Source of the DNA: Candidatus Latescibacterota bacterium
Lineage (GTDB): Bacteria; Latescibacterota; UBA2968; UBA8231
Direction of reading: 5' to 3'
Assembly (NCBI GenBank): GCA_021295675.1
Contig: JAGWBY010000002.1
Location: 42,087-106,086, forward strand
Length of the DNA stretch: 64,000 bases
A program made the position numbers and the translations under genes. The notes beneath the pieces are model-generated. The model was not told where the DNA came from, made no database searches, and worked only from the letters and a program-made list of their open reading frames with translations. Each line of letters begins with the position of its first letter. Position 1 is the first letter of the stretch. This document shows positions 1 to 9,680 of this stretch, piece by piece.

Positions 1-599
1 AGGATCTGGAATTGGATGGGGTCGCAACCGACCCGGCCGGGATAGAGGTTGTGGACGACGGCTTTGTCGTGCAGCTACCGCAGCGCATAAGTGGTGCCTA
101 CAACCCGAGTTTGCGGGTGACCTTTGCCGCCGAGGTCTTCGACTTTGCGCGCACCTTTGAAGGCGAGGTTTTCAACACCGGTGGCACCGAGTTGCCGCAG
201 CCTGTCGAAAGTGGGGACGTCAGCGATGCGATCGGTACCAATAGTCTGCGGGTTTTGGCTGCAAGCGCGGCCAATCCGCAGTTAGTGCAAGATGTGCAGT
301 TTTCCAGCGGCGTAATCACCCCCAACGGCGACGGGGTCAACGACGAGTTGGTCATTTCCTACTCGCTCTTCGCGCTGCCGCAATCGGTGCCGGTGCAGTT
401 ACAGGTGTTCTCGCTGGACGGTCGTCAGGTGGCGCAAGTCCAGCGCGGCCAACAAGGGTCCGGGCCTCAGCGCTTGTCTTGGGATGGCCGCGACCAACGC
501 GGTGAGACGCTCGCCCCGGGCCTGTACCTTTTGGGTGTCGGCATCGAAGCCGAAGACAAGAGCGCCCTACAACTGCGCCCCATCAACATCGCTTACTGA
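1..599 (+). CDS. Secreted discoidin-family paralogue, C-terminal fragment (5' end outside window)
   Basis: The reading frame is open from base 3, so this is the 3' end of a gene that starts before the window; the TTG at 12 is not a credible start. The last ~95 residues form a FlgD/CHU_C-like Ig module beginning at a TPNGDGVND motif (codons from about 310) and continuing through VFSLDGRQV, LSWDGRD and APGLYLLGV. The protein ends in IAY. The same arrangement closes the three genes that follow, which also end in AY, so this is the first of four tandem paralogues. The next gene starts 11 bases downstream, consistent with one operon. In Bacteroidota-type systems such tails direct export or cell-surface attachment; that role is inferred here. 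Confidence 0.75.
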   Translation, partial: DLELDGVATDPAGIEVVDDGFVVQLPQRISGAYNPSLRVTFAAEVFDFARTFEGEVFNTGGTELPQPVESGDVSDAIGTNSLRVLAASAANPQLVQDVQFSSGVITPNGDGVNDELVISYSLFALPQSVPVQLQVFSLDGRQVAQVQRGQQGSGPQRLSWDGRDQRGETLAPGLYLLGVGIEAEDKSALQLRPINIAY

Positions 600-610
600 G
601 GAAAGCACTC

Positions 611-3034
611 ATGTCCAATCGAGCCATCGCCTTAGTGATGATACTCGCCTGCTACGCGCACGCCGAGTTTCTCACCTTTGACAGCCAAGAGGCTTGGGAG
701 GCCAACTGGTCGCTCAAGCCCCAGTTAAACATCTTCACGCCGGAGGGGCATTTGGGGCTGATCAAGTTCCGCAAGGACATCAACGCCGCGCTCGATGCCC
801 ATCTCTTCGTCCACCCGACCAATGAGCGCGGGGATGTGGCCGGTGGTATCTGGTCCGCACTGAGCAACCCAAACGACGCCCCCCAGATCATCGACGGGGA
901 TGCTGCCACCTTTTGGCAGCCAGCCGACAGCGACCCGTTAGACAAGTGGATCGTGCAAATCGACTTGGGCCGCGCGGTACTGGCCAAAGAGATCCGCATC
1001 CACTTCCCCGATGAAGAGGGAGCCAAACCCTTCCGTCAGTTCAGCGTTTTCGCCTCTACAGGTGCCCACGTGGCAGCCTTAGAGGATGTATATCGCTTCG
1101 CGCCGATCTATCGCACGACTAAACCCAACCTGGATACGTATGTCAGCTTTGGCTTCAAGCCGGCCGTGGAGGATACCACTCGTGCAGTGGAGCAACTGAG
1201 CGATGTCAGCGGTCTCGACGATTTTACCGTGGACTTATTCAGATTCAAGGCCAACGCCGCTGCCACAGGGGATTCGCGGGTGGCCGCTAACTCGAGGTGG
1301 CAGATGATACAGTTCATCCGCTTCCTCGTCGATGAGCACCAACTCGATGGCGCGCTCGCGGAAATCGAGGTCATTACCGCCGGCGACAACATCAGCCTTG
1401 GGGTCGAGGCAAAGGGCGGCACGTACATCAATGGCTCACGGGCGACCGACCCCTTCTTCTGGCTCGACGGCAACCTCAATACGTACGGGGTCATCGAGGT
1501 GCATCAGCAGTTTACCGAGTCGCGCGGCACGGCCTTGGAAGGGGGCTTGTGGTGGCAGGTAGATCTGGGGGCGACCTACTGGGTGGACGACGCGTTCGTC
1601 TATTGGCAAAAGGCTGGTGAGCGTCTGGCCGACTTCCGCTTGGGTACCAATAACGCCGGCACGGGGTACACCTTTTTCTCTTCCGACGGCACCAAGACCT
1701 TATCCGGCGACATCGATTTTGACACGTGGATTTTTGAACCGGAGTGGACCAATGCCCGCGAGGAATACAAGCGGCACTACCGGTATTTGTTCAATCCGCG
1801 CAAGGTGCGGCACATCTTCTGGCTGGCCTTGCACGACTTGGGCTGGCGCGCCCATCCCATGGAGCTACAAATGTTCTCCCCAGGCCACCCGGCCGAAGTC
1901 GTGATCCAATCGAGCTTTTTGGACCTGAGCGCGCTCGCGGGCGATGGGCAGCCCAAGGTGATCAAGGCACTCCATTACGACGCTGATCTGCCGCCTAATA
2001 CTCAGATCGAATTGCGTTCCCGTTCGGGTAACGAGATGGGCGAGGTGTACACTTTTCACAACAAGATCGGCGAGGTAGTAACTGAGGAGAAGTGGAACAG
2101 CTCGCCCAAGGTACTGCGGGGCCGAGTGGATACCTCGGTCGTCGTCGGGGAGGCTTGGAGCGAGTGGAGCAACGTGTACAAGCTGTCGGGCGAGCCTTTT
2201 AAGTCGGACTCGCCGCGCAAATTCGTGCAGTTAGAGTTGGTTATGAGCACGGAAGACCCAGCGGTGGCTCCCACGGTGCGCTCGGTCGAGTTGGAATTCG
2301 TTGATGCGCTAGTCAACGAGGCGCACGGGTCGATTTTGCCGCGCCAAGCTAAGCCCAACGAGGATACCCGTTTCACCTATATGCTGTGGCCGTCCGTGAC
2401 CGCGGATAACAAGGGTTTCGACCGCCTGCGATTGGTTGTGCCCGACTTGGTACGGGCCGATGAAGTCGAGGTGACAGTCGCTGGTCAGGTGGTTGCGCCG
2501 ACGGCTATGAACATTGCCGCGGATTCGCTGTTGATCGACTTGCCGCAGGTAGTTCAAGGCGACTCCGTGCAGGTCGCCTTCACCACTCGGCTGGTGCGGA
2601 ACGCCGCAGTCGTGGATGCCGATCTAGGCCTGAGCGACGCGCCCGGCCTGTGGCAGGACGTCGAGCCGGCCGAGCGCCGGTCCAACGTAGTGCTATTGCC
2701 CGAACTGGCCGATAGCGACCGCTTGATTGGCGACTTGCAGCTTTCGAGCCGAGTGCTCACGCCCAATGGCGATGGAGTCAACGATGCCGTGGAGTTGAGC
2801 TTTGTCGTCTTCAAGGCCCAAGATGCGGTGCCCATGGTCGAGGTGCGCGACTTGGTCGGCCGGCCCGTGGCCCAATTGACGCCGGTCTCAGAGGGGCCGA
2901 CCCGCCGCTTTACGTGGAATGGTCAAGATGCGGGCGGTGCCACCGTGCCTCCGGGCATCTATCTATGGCGCATAGACGTAAACGCAGATTCAGGCGATGC
3001 CATTGAGCTGCGCGTCGTCGAGGTGGCCTACTAA
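611..3034 (+). CDS. Large secreted protein with two discoidin-like domains and a FlgD-like C-terminal module (paralogue 2)
   Basis: 807 residues. An N-terminal signal peptide (first ~18 residues, ending CYAHA) implies export. Residues ~85-255 look like a galactose-binding/discoidin (F5/8 type C) domain: IIDGDAATFWQP followed by VQIDLGRAVLAKEIRI and FSVF. A second such domain follows at ~270-420 (FWLDGNLNTYG, WWQVDLGATYW). The middle is beta-rich and the last ~95 residues form a FlgD-like Ig module starting at TPNGDGVND and ending in VAY. Discoidin domains bind carbohydrate or envelope ligands, so a surface-binding role is plausible, but the ligand is unknown. It is more diverged from paralogues 3 and 4 than these are from each other. 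The ATG is preceded by GAGGAAAG. Confidence 0.8.
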   Translation: MSNRAIALVMILACYAHAEFLTFDSQEAWEANWSLKPQLNIFTPEGHLGLIKFRKDINAALDAHLFVHPTNERGDVAGGIWSALSNPNDAPQIIDGDAATFWQPADSDPLDKWIVQIDLGRAVLAKEIRIHFPDEEGAKPFRQFSVFASTGAHVAALEDVYRFAPIYRTTKPNLDTYVSFGFKPAVEDTTRAVEQLSDVSGLDDFTVDLFRFKANAAATGDSRVAANSRWQMIQFIRFLVDEHQLDGALAEIEVITAGDNISLGVEAKGGTYINGSRATDPFFWLDGNLNTYGVIEVHQQFTESRGTALEGGLWWQVDLGATYWVDDAFVYWQKAGERLADFRLGTNNAGTGYTFFSSDGTKTLSGDIDFDTWIFEPEWTNAREEYKRHYRYLFNPRKVRHIFWLALHDLGWRAHPMELQMFSPGHPAEVVIQSSFLDLSALAGDGQPKVIKALHYDADLPPNTQIELRSRSGNEMGEVYTFHNKIGEVVTEEKWNSSPKVLRGRVDTSVVVGEAWSEWSNVYKLSGEPFKSDSPRKFVQLELVMSTEDPAVAPTVRSVELEFVDALVNEAHGSILPRQAKPNEDTRFTYMLWPSVTADNKGFDRLRLVVPDLVRADEVEVTVAGQVVAPTAMNIAADSLLIDLPQVVQGDSVQVAFTTRLVRNAAVVDADLGLSDAPGLWQDVEPAERRSNVVLLPELADSDRLIGDLQLSSRVLTPNGDGVNDAVELSFVVFKAQDAVPMVEVRDLVGRPVAQLTPVSEGPTRRFTWNGQDAGGATVPPGIYLWRIDVNADSGDAIELRVVEVAY

Positions 3035-3051
3035 CCGGTTAGAGCGGTAGA

Positions 3052-5400
3052 ATGCGGCGAAAACACGGGATTTGCTGTGCTCTCACGGCCCTGTTCATCT
3101 GCGGTGCGAACCATGCCGAGGAAATCCGCTTCGACACTCCGGCCGAGTGGGCGACTTGGGAAGTTCCGGTCGATATCGTCCAGTTTGCCGACGACGGCTC
3201 GCTGGAACTGAGGAAATTTCGCAAGCAGATCAACGCCACTCTCGATGCCCATCTCTTTACCCAACCCACCCAGACTCGTGGCAAGGTCCAGGGGGGGATC
3301 TGGCAGGTCGGCTCCAATTCGACCGCGGCCCGGCGCATCATGGACGGCAATCTGGAGACGGTGTGGCGGCCTAGTCAATCCGACGATCTGGTCGATTGGG
3401 TGGTGACCATCGACTTGGGGCGGCCGGTGCTAGCCGAGCGCATTCGCTTGGTGTTTCCTGATCGCGCAGGGGCACGTCCTTGGCGGCAATTCAGCGTTTT
3501 CACGGCCAATGGTGCGCGCATCCAATCCACGGATGATGTCTTCAGGTTCGACCAAGCCTTTCAGACAACCCAGCCCAACCAAGAGCAGGTCGTCGATATT
3601 GATCTAGTCGGCGAGCGCGATGTAACGCGAGTCATCGACGAAAACCTCGGGCTGGACCCAACCGCGCTAAATACCTTCCGCATGGTGCGCTTTGTGCGCG
3701 TGCGCGCCGACGAAAAAAGCGCGGATGCAGCTTTGGCCGAAGTGGAGGTGATCTCCGCAGGCGACAACATAAGCCTCGGAGTCTTGGCGCGCGGAGGCAG
3801 CTTCGACAACGGACTTTTGGCGCGCGAGCCACAGAATATGTTCGACGGCATCACCGACACGTACGGCAATATATTCACTGTTAAGACTAAGGGTGGCTGG
3901 CGCGAGAGTGGGGTGTGGTGGTCGGTTGATTTAGGGGCGCTGTTCTGGCTCGACGAGGCATTCATCTACTGGCAGGATCGAGGCGAAGGCCTGTCGAGCT
4001 TCCTGTTCGAGGGATTGCAGGCTGGTTCTGGATACCAAATCCTCTTTTCCGATGGGCGGCGAACCATTGCCGGCGACATCGACTACACGCCGCTGATCTT
4101 TGAGCCAAGGCCAGTCGGCGCGGAGTGGAACTTGCGCCACCATCGCTACGCGTTTGCGCCGCGCAAAATTCGCTACTTATTCTGGCATTCGCTGACCGAT
4201 ACAGGCTGGTTTTCTCACCCCATGGAGTTGATGCTGTTCTCGCCGGGCTACCCCGCGCAAGTGGTGTTGCTCTCGGACTTTATCAACCTCGGCCAATTCG
4301 CTGGCGATGGCCGCGCCAAGGCCATCAAGCGCTTGCGCTGGGAGGCGACCATGCCCGATCAGACGAGGTTGCAGGTGCGATCGCGCTCGGGCAATACCCT
4401 GCAAGAGTTCTACACGTTCTACGATAAAAAAGGCGAGGAAGTCACCGAGACGCGCTACGGGAGCCTGCCCAAAGTCATCCGCGGCCCCATTGACACTATG
4501 GTCGTCGTCGGGGAAGATTGGGGCGCATGGAGCAACTTCTACCAGTTTTCCGGCGAGGCGTTTAAGTCGGAGACGCCGCGCCGCTTTATTCAATTGGAAC
4601 TGATTCTTTCCACCGAGGATCCGGTCGTCGCACCGGTGCTGCACGCACTGGCGCTGGATTTTGAGGATGCGCTGGTTTCGCAGGCGGCTGGACAGATTGC
4701 ACCGCGCCACGCCGTCCCTAACGAGGTGACGCAGTTTACGTATGTGCTGCGGACGAACGCTACCGAGGGCGACTCGGGCTTTGACCGGCTGCGCTTTTCC
4801 ACGCCGAGTGCGGTGGATGCAGCGGACGTGCGGTTGCGAATCGGCGGTGCGGAACGCGAGGCGAGTGGGGTACACGTGGAAGGGGATTCGCTATTGTTTG
4901 TAGATTTGCCAGAGACGGTGCGGACGGATTCTGTCGCCGTGGAGTTTACCACTAAGGTATTGCACAATGCCACGGTCTTTGCTGCGGACTTAGGGCAAGA
5001 AGCGCGTCCCGGTCTGTGGCAGTCGGTGGAGGCGGCTGAGCGGCAAGCGAACTTGGTATTTTTGCCGGATCTACCCGGCAGTGCGCGGCTGATCGGCGAT
5101 TTGCAGGTTGCGCCGTCGGTGTTTTCGCCCAACGGCGACGGTATAAATGATCACGTGCAGATTCGCTTTGCGCTATTCAAGGCGGTGGATGCGTCTCCGA
5201 GCGTGCGCATCTTTGACTTGGCGGGCCGAGAAGTGGCCGCTCTTGTGTCGTCGGGTGGAGATGTGTTGCAGTCGTTTAGTTGGGGAGGGTTGGATGCGTT
5301 GGGTGAGCGGGTTGCACCCGGTGTGTATGTGTGCCGCATTGACGCGGGAGCCGATGCAGGGCAGGGGGAAATAGTGCGCACCATAGCCGTAGCCTATTGA
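3052..5400 (+). CDS. Large secreted protein with two discoidin-like domains and a FlgD-like C-terminal module (paralogue 3)
   Basis: 782 residues with a signal peptide (MRRKHGICC...NHA). A conserved N-terminal block (FDTPAEWATWE, FRKQINATLDAHLF) is followed by two discoidin-like domains with DGNLETVWRP/VTIDLGRPVL and MFDGITDTYG/WWSVDLGALFW. A beta-rich stretch then leads to a C-terminal FlgD-like module (SPNGDGIND, VRIFDLAGREVAAL, APGVYVCRI) ending in VAY. The first ~75 residues and the half from about residue 395 onward are close to identical to the next gene, while the discoidin region is visibly more diverged. It starts 17 bases after the previous stop. No enzymatic motif is seen; it is probably a surface or matrix protein. 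Confidence 0.8.
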   Translation: MRRKHGICCALTALFICGANHAEEIRFDTPAEWATWEVPVDIVQFADDGSLELRKFRKQINATLDAHLFTQPTQTRGKVQGGIWQVGSNSTAARRIMDGNLETVWRPSQSDDLVDWVVTIDLGRPVLAERIRLVFPDRAGARPWRQFSVFTANGARIQSTDDVFRFDQAFQTTQPNQEQVVDIDLVGERDVTRVIDENLGLDPTALNTFRMVRFVRVRADEKSADAALAEVEVISAGDNISLGVLARGGSFDNGLLAREPQNMFDGITDTYGNIFTVKTKGGWRESGVWWSVDLGALFWLDEAFIYWQDRGEGLSSFLFEGLQAGSGYQILFSDGRRTIAGDIDYTPLIFEPRPVGAEWNLRHHRYAFAPRKIRYLFWHSLTDTGWFSHPMELMLFSPGYPAQVVLLSDFINLGQFAGDGRAKAIKRLRWEATMPDQTRLQVRSRSGNTLQEFYTFYDKKGEEVTETRYGSLPKVIRGPIDTMVVVGEDWGAWSNFYQFSGEAFKSETPRRFIQLELILSTEDPVVAPVLHALALDFEDALVSQAAGQIAPRHAVPNEVTQFTYVLRTNATEGDSGFDRLRFSTPSAVDAADVRLRIGGAEREASGVHVEGDSLLFVDLPETVRTDSVAVEFTTKVLHNATVFAADLGQEARPGLWQSVEAAERQANLVFLPDLPGSARLIGDLQVAPSVFSPNGDGINDHVQIRFALFKAVDASPSVRIFDLAGREVAALVSSGGDVLQSFSWGGLDALGERVAPGVYVCRIDAGADAGQGEIVRTIAVAY

Positions 5401-5416
5401 GACAGACTGAAGCGAT

Positions 5417-7786
5417 ATGATGCAGATAAAACGCGGGGTTTTCTATTTGCTCTTAGTCCTGTTTACCTACGGTTCGAGCCATGCCGAGGAAGTCCGCTTC
5501 GACACCCCGGCCGAGTGGGCGACTTGGGAATTTCCGGTCGATATCGTCCAGTTTGCCGACGACGGTTCGCTGAAGCTGAAGAAATTCCGCAAGCAGATCA
5601 ACGCCACCCTCGATGCCCACCTCTTCACCCATCCTTCCCAGCAGCGCGGCGAGGTCCAAGGGGGAATATGGCGTGCCGGTAGCAATGAGGCGGACGCGCC
5701 CAAGCTCATAGATGGCGATCCAGCGACCTATTGGCAGCCCGAGAGAGCGGATCAACTCGTCGATTGGTCGGTCGATATCGATTTGGGAAGGCCGGTGCTG
5801 GCGCGGGAGATCAAGCTGACGTTTCCCGATGAGGAAGGTGCCCGGCCCTTGCGGCAGTTTAGCGTCTTTATCACTCAGGGTGCCCGGATTCAGGCCCAAG
5901 ACGACGTGTTCCGCTATCGCAAGATCTTCCAGACGACCAAGCCCAACACCGAAACTAGTATTGCGATTCCGCTGCTGGGCAGTGCGCTGGATACCACGCG
6001 GGTGCTCGACGCGGACAGAGACGTTGATTTGAATGCCGAGCAGGATTTCCAGATGGTGCGGCTGATCCGCGTCGTCGCCGATGAAAAGAGCCGTAATGCA
6101 GCTCTGGCCGAAATAGAGGTCCTTTCCCAAGGGGACAACGTCAGTTTGGGGACTTTGGAGCGAGGTGGGCACTTTGAACACGGCTTGCTGGCGCGCGAGC
6201 CACAGAACATGTTCGACGGCAACATGGACACCTTCGGCAATATCCTCACCTCGGGGGGGAGTAAGGGCGGCTGGCGCGAGGGAGGGCTGTGGTGGCAGGT
6301 GGATTTGGGTGCATTGTTCTGGATCGACGAGATGTTTATATATTTTAAGACCCGGGGTGAGGGCACGTCGAGTTTTTTGTTTGAAAGGCTACATCACGGG
6401 CGCGGTTACAACATCTTGTTCTCGGATGGACGGCTCACTACCGGCGGGGATTTGGACCTGACCTTTCTGTTGCGCGAGGACATGGCCATTGACGCGGCGT
6501 TGGCATCCGCGCGGCAGGTCCGCCACATTCGCTATCTTTTTCAACCGCGCAAGATGCGCTACATCTTCTGGCACGGCCACGAGGATAGCGGCTGGTTTTC
6601 ACATCCGATGGAGTTCGTGATCTTTTCTCCAGGCTATCCCGCGCAGGTGGTATTGCGTTCGGACTTTATCGACCTCGGCCAACTCGCCGGCGATGGCCGT
6701 GCCAAGGCGATCAAGCGCTTGCGCTGGGAGGCGACAATGCCGGAGCAGACGCAGTTGCAGGTGCGCTCGCGGTCGGGCAACGTCCTGCAAGAGCTATACA
6801 CGTTCTACGACAAAAAGGGCGAGGAGGTCACCGAGACGCGCTACAATAGCCTGCCCAAAGTCATCCGCGGCCCCATCGACACCATGGTCGTCGTGGGAGC
6901 CGATTGGGGCGCGTGGAGCAACTTCTATCAGTTTTCCGGCGAGGCGTTTAAGTCGGAGACGCCGCGCCGTTTTATCCAATTAGAACTGATTCTCTCCACT
7001 GAGGATCCTGCCGTCGCGCCGGTGCTCCACGCGCTGGCGCTGGATTATGAGGACGCGCTGGTCGCCCAAGCGGCTGGGCGAGTTATGCCGCGTCATGCCG
7101 TGCCCAACGAGACAACGCAGTTCACATACACGTTGTGGACGAACGCGGACGAAAGCGACTCGGGCTTTGACCGGCTGCGCTTTTCCACGCCGAGTGCGGT
7201 GGATGCAGCGGATGTGCGGTTGTGGATCGGTGGTGCGGAACGCGAGCCGAGTGGGGTGCGGGTGGTAGGTGATTCGCTGCTGTTCGTCGATTTGCCGGAG
7301 ACGGTGCGGACGGATTCGATAGCCGTGGAATTTACCACTAAGGTATTGCACAATGCCACAGTCTTTGCTGCGGACTTAGGGCAAGAAGCGCGTCCCGGCC
7401 TGTGGCAATCGGTCGAAGCGGCTGAGCGGCAAGCCAACTTGGTGTTTCTGCCGGATTTGCCCGGCAGTGAGCGTCTGATTGGCGATTTGCAGATCGTGCC
7501 GTCGGCTTTTTCGCCCAATGGCGATGGGATCAACGATCAGGTGCAGATCCGCTTTGCGCTGTTTAAGGCGGTAGATGCCACTCCGAGTGTGCGCATTTTC
7601 GACTTGGCAGGTCGAGAAGTGGCGGCTCTTACTTCGTCGGGTTCGGGTGTGTTGCAGTCGTTTAGCTGGGCCGGGCTAGATGGGTCGGGTAATCGAGTTG
7701 CGCCCGGCATGTACGTGTGTCGCATCGACGCGGGTGCCGATGCTGGGCAGGGCCAAGTATTGCGTACCCTAGCCGTAGCCTATTGA
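5417..7786 (+). CDS. Large secreted protein with two discoidin-like domains and a FlgD-like C-terminal module (paralogue 4)
   Basis: 789 residues with a signal peptide (YLLLVLFTYGSSHA). Same layout as the gene before it: FDTPAEWATWE block, discoidin-like domain 1 (LIDGDPATYWQP, VDIDLGRPVLAREI), discoidin-like domain 2 (MFDGNMDTFG, WWQVDLGALFW), beta-rich middle, and FlgD-like tail (SPNGDGIND, VRIFDLAGREVAAL, APGMYVCRI) ending in VAY. It carries a short insertion after the second discoidin domain (LREDMAIDAALASARQ). The C-terminal half is almost identical to paralogue 3 at DNA level too, pointing to recent duplication or gene conversion. The spacing on both sides (16 and 8 bases) supports a shared transcript. 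Confidence 0.8.
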   Translation: MMQIKRGVFYLLLVLFTYGSSHAEEVRFDTPAEWATWEFPVDIVQFADDGSLKLKKFRKQINATLDAHLFTHPSQQRGEVQGGIWRAGSNEADAPKLIDGDPATYWQPERADQLVDWSVDIDLGRPVLAREIKLTFPDEEGARPLRQFSVFITQGARIQAQDDVFRYRKIFQTTKPNTETSIAIPLLGSALDTTRVLDADRDVDLNAEQDFQMVRLIRVVADEKSRNAALAEIEVLSQGDNVSLGTLERGGHFEHGLLAREPQNMFDGNMDTFGNILTSGGSKGGWREGGLWWQVDLGALFWIDEMFIYFKTRGEGTSSFLFERLHHGRGYNILFSDGRLTTGGDLDLTFLLREDMAIDAALASARQVRHIRYLFQPRKMRYIFWHGHEDSGWFSHPMEFVIFSPGYPAQVVLRSDFIDLGQLAGDGRAKAIKRLRWEATMPEQTQLQVRSRSGNVLQELYTFYDKKGEEVTETRYNSLPKVIRGPIDTMVVVGADWGAWSNFYQFSGEAFKSETPRRFIQLELILSTEDPAVAPVLHALALDYEDALVAQAAGRVMPRHAVPNETTQFTYTLWTNADESDSGFDRLRFSTPSAVDAADVRLWIGGAEREPSGVRVVGDSLLFVDLPETVRTDSIAVEFTTKVLHNATVFAADLGQEARPGLWQSVEAAERQANLVFLPDLPGSERLIGDLQIVPSAFSPNGDGINDQVQIRFALFKAVDATPSVRIFDLAGREVAALTSSGSGVLQSFSWAGLDGSGNRVAPGMYVCRIDAGADAGQGQVLRTLAVAY

Positions 7787-7794
7787 GGAATGCC

Positions 7795-9669
7795 ATGACT
7801 GTCGCTCCAGCCGTATATCGCGATCAGAAGTGGATCATCTCGCCCTTTGGCGACCTGTTCTTTTTTATCGGCACGCCGCTTTTGTGCTTGGTGACCATGC
7901 TGCCACTGCGGGCCGTGTTCGACTCGCAGACCATTGCCTTCTACGCGCTAGCATTGTTTGCCACCGGCCATCATTTGCCCGGCTTTATGCGCGCATACGG
8001 CGATCCAGAGCTATTCAGCACCTTCAAGGAGAAGTTCCTCGTCGCGCCCATCGTCGTGCTCTTCGTGACGGCACTGGCGCAATTCAATACTCTGCACGGG
8101 CTTTTCCTAGTGGTGCTAGTGTGGGAGATCTGGCACCTGTTTATGCAGCACTACGGCATCATGCGGATCTACGATGCCAAAAACAAGATCTTCTCCAAGC
8201 TCAATTCCCGGCTCGACTGGCTGTTGACCTTGTGCGCCTTTGTAACGGTGGTCATCTATAGCCCCGAATACTTCCACCGCATCCTCGACCACAACCAGCG
8301 GGTCGGCGTGCCCTTCTTGTCGGCCGAATTGACGTTCCTGCTCAAAAAGGGGCTGTTTTATGTTACGATGGCCGTGCTCGCGGCCTACTTGGCCAATATC
8401 GTCCAACGGGCGGTCACTGGTCAGAAGATAAGCCTGCCCAAAATCGCAGTGATGGCGACGACGGTGTTTATCATCTACTACGGCTGGATACATATCAACG
8501 ACCTCGTCATCGGCTACGCGGCCTTTGCCGTTTTCCACGATATCCAGTACTTCGCCATCGTCTGGGTCTATAACAACAACCTCGTCAAAAGGCAGGAGCG
8601 GACTACCAAGCTCTTGCGCACCTTCTTCACCACGCGCACCTTGCCGATATTGGTTGCGTACGTGTTGGTCTGCTTTGCTTACGGCAGCATCAACATGATG
8701 GAGGGCTTCCTCAAGTCCGAGCAGGCGATCAAAATGGTCGAGATCTTCGTCATCACCTCGACGCTTTTGCACTACTATTTTGACGGGTTCATCTGGAAAA
8801 TCCGCGACCGCAAAAACCAAGCCAATCTGGGGATCAACGCCGAGGAAGGGTCCAACCGCATTGGCTTGCAGGCATTGCCGAGCGGCTTGGTCTCGTACGT
8901 CCGCGAGACTGGCAGGCAGTTGGCCTATTTTGCGGTGCCAGTGATGGCGTTCTCGCTGTTCCAGTTTTACTGGACGGCCGACGAGGCCGAGGCACGGGAG
9001 AAGATGGTCGAATTGTTCCCGGACTTGGCCGGTGCCCACAACAACCTCGGCGTCTTCTATGCGCGGCAGGGCGATTGGGAAAGGGCCGCCAGCGAGTATC
9101 GGCGGGCGCTAGACCTGGACGGGGGGGCCTATGAGGCGCACAAGAATCTCGGCCTACTCTACGCGCGGGAGGGCGATTGGAAAAAGGCGCATATTCACTA
9201 CCAGCAGGCGATAGACCGCAAGCCGCGCTACGTCGAGGCGCTCAATGCGCAGGGGTTGGTCTTTTTGCAGCGGGGCGAGTTCACCAGGGCAGAAGAACGC
9301 TTCCGCGAGGCCCTTGATGAATTCGACTACGCCCCGGCGTACAACAACCTCGGTACGGCCTATTTGCAGATGGGAGATTTCTCGCAGGCGATCTCCGCCT
9401 ACGAAAAAGCCGTCGCGCTCAACCGGGCCGACGCTTCACACCACTTCAACTTGGGGTTGGCCTTGCAGAAGGCCGGAGAAAACGAGCGGGCGGTCGCCGC
9501 GTTTGCTCAGGCACTCTCCTTGGAGCCACGCCACGTCAAAGCCTATTTGAGCATGGCGCTTTCCTACCAGCGGCTGGGCCACCTCGCCGAAGCGCGGCAG
9601 GCGTTGCAGCAGCTCTTGGCGGTGGACCCGAACCACACCACGGCAGCGCGGCTGTTGGCCCGGCTATGA
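7795..9669 (+). CDS. Polytopic membrane protein with histidine-rich N-terminal domain and C-terminal TPR repeats
   Basis: 624 residues from the ATG at 7795, eight bases after the preceding stop; an upstream in-frame start would overlap paralogue 4 and has no support. Residues ~1-400 hold about nine hydrophobic segments with conserved-looking His motifs inside or beside them: TGHHLPGF, IWHLFMQHYGI, FHDIQYF and LLHYYFDGF. The last ~210 residues are about six tetratricopeptide repeats (AHNNLGVFYARQGDWERAA and similar), probably on one face of the membrane as a partner-binding platform. I cannot assign the membrane domain to a named family. The histidine spacing recalls membrane metal-dependent oxygenases, but that is only a resemblance. 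Its position as last gene of the discoidin operon suggests work on those secreted proteins or their surface ligand. Confidence 0.7.
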   Translation: MTVAPAVYRDQKWIISPFGDLFFFIGTPLLCLVTMLPLRAVFDSQTIAFYALALFATGHHLPGFMRAYGDPELFSTFKEKFLVAPIVVLFVTALAQFNTLHGLFLVVLVWEIWHLFMQHYGIMRIYDAKNKIFSKLNSRLDWLLTLCAFVTVVIYSPEYFHRILDHNQRVGVPFLSAELTFLLKKGLFYVTMAVLAAYLANIVQRAVTGQKISLPKIAVMATTVFIIYYGWIHINDLVIGYAAFAVFHDIQYFAIVWVYNNNLVKRQERTTKLLRTFFTTRTLPILVAYVLVCFAYGSINMMEGFLKSEQAIKMVEIFVITSTLLHYYFDGFIWKIRDRKNQANLGINAEEGSNRIGLQALPSGLVSYVRETGRQLAYFAVPVMAFSLFQFYWTADEAEAREKMVELFPDLAGAHNNLGVFYARQGDWERAASEYRRALDLDGGAYEAHKNLGLLYAREGDWKKAHIHYQQAIDRKPRYVEALNAQGLVFLQRGEFTRAEERFREALDEFDYAPAYNNLGTAYLQMGDFSQAISAYEKAVALNRADASHHFNLGLALQKAGENERAVAAFAQALSLEPRHVKAYLSMALSYQRLGHLAEARQALQQLLAVDPNHTTAARLLARL

Positions 9670-9680
9670 GCTGTGCTGCG

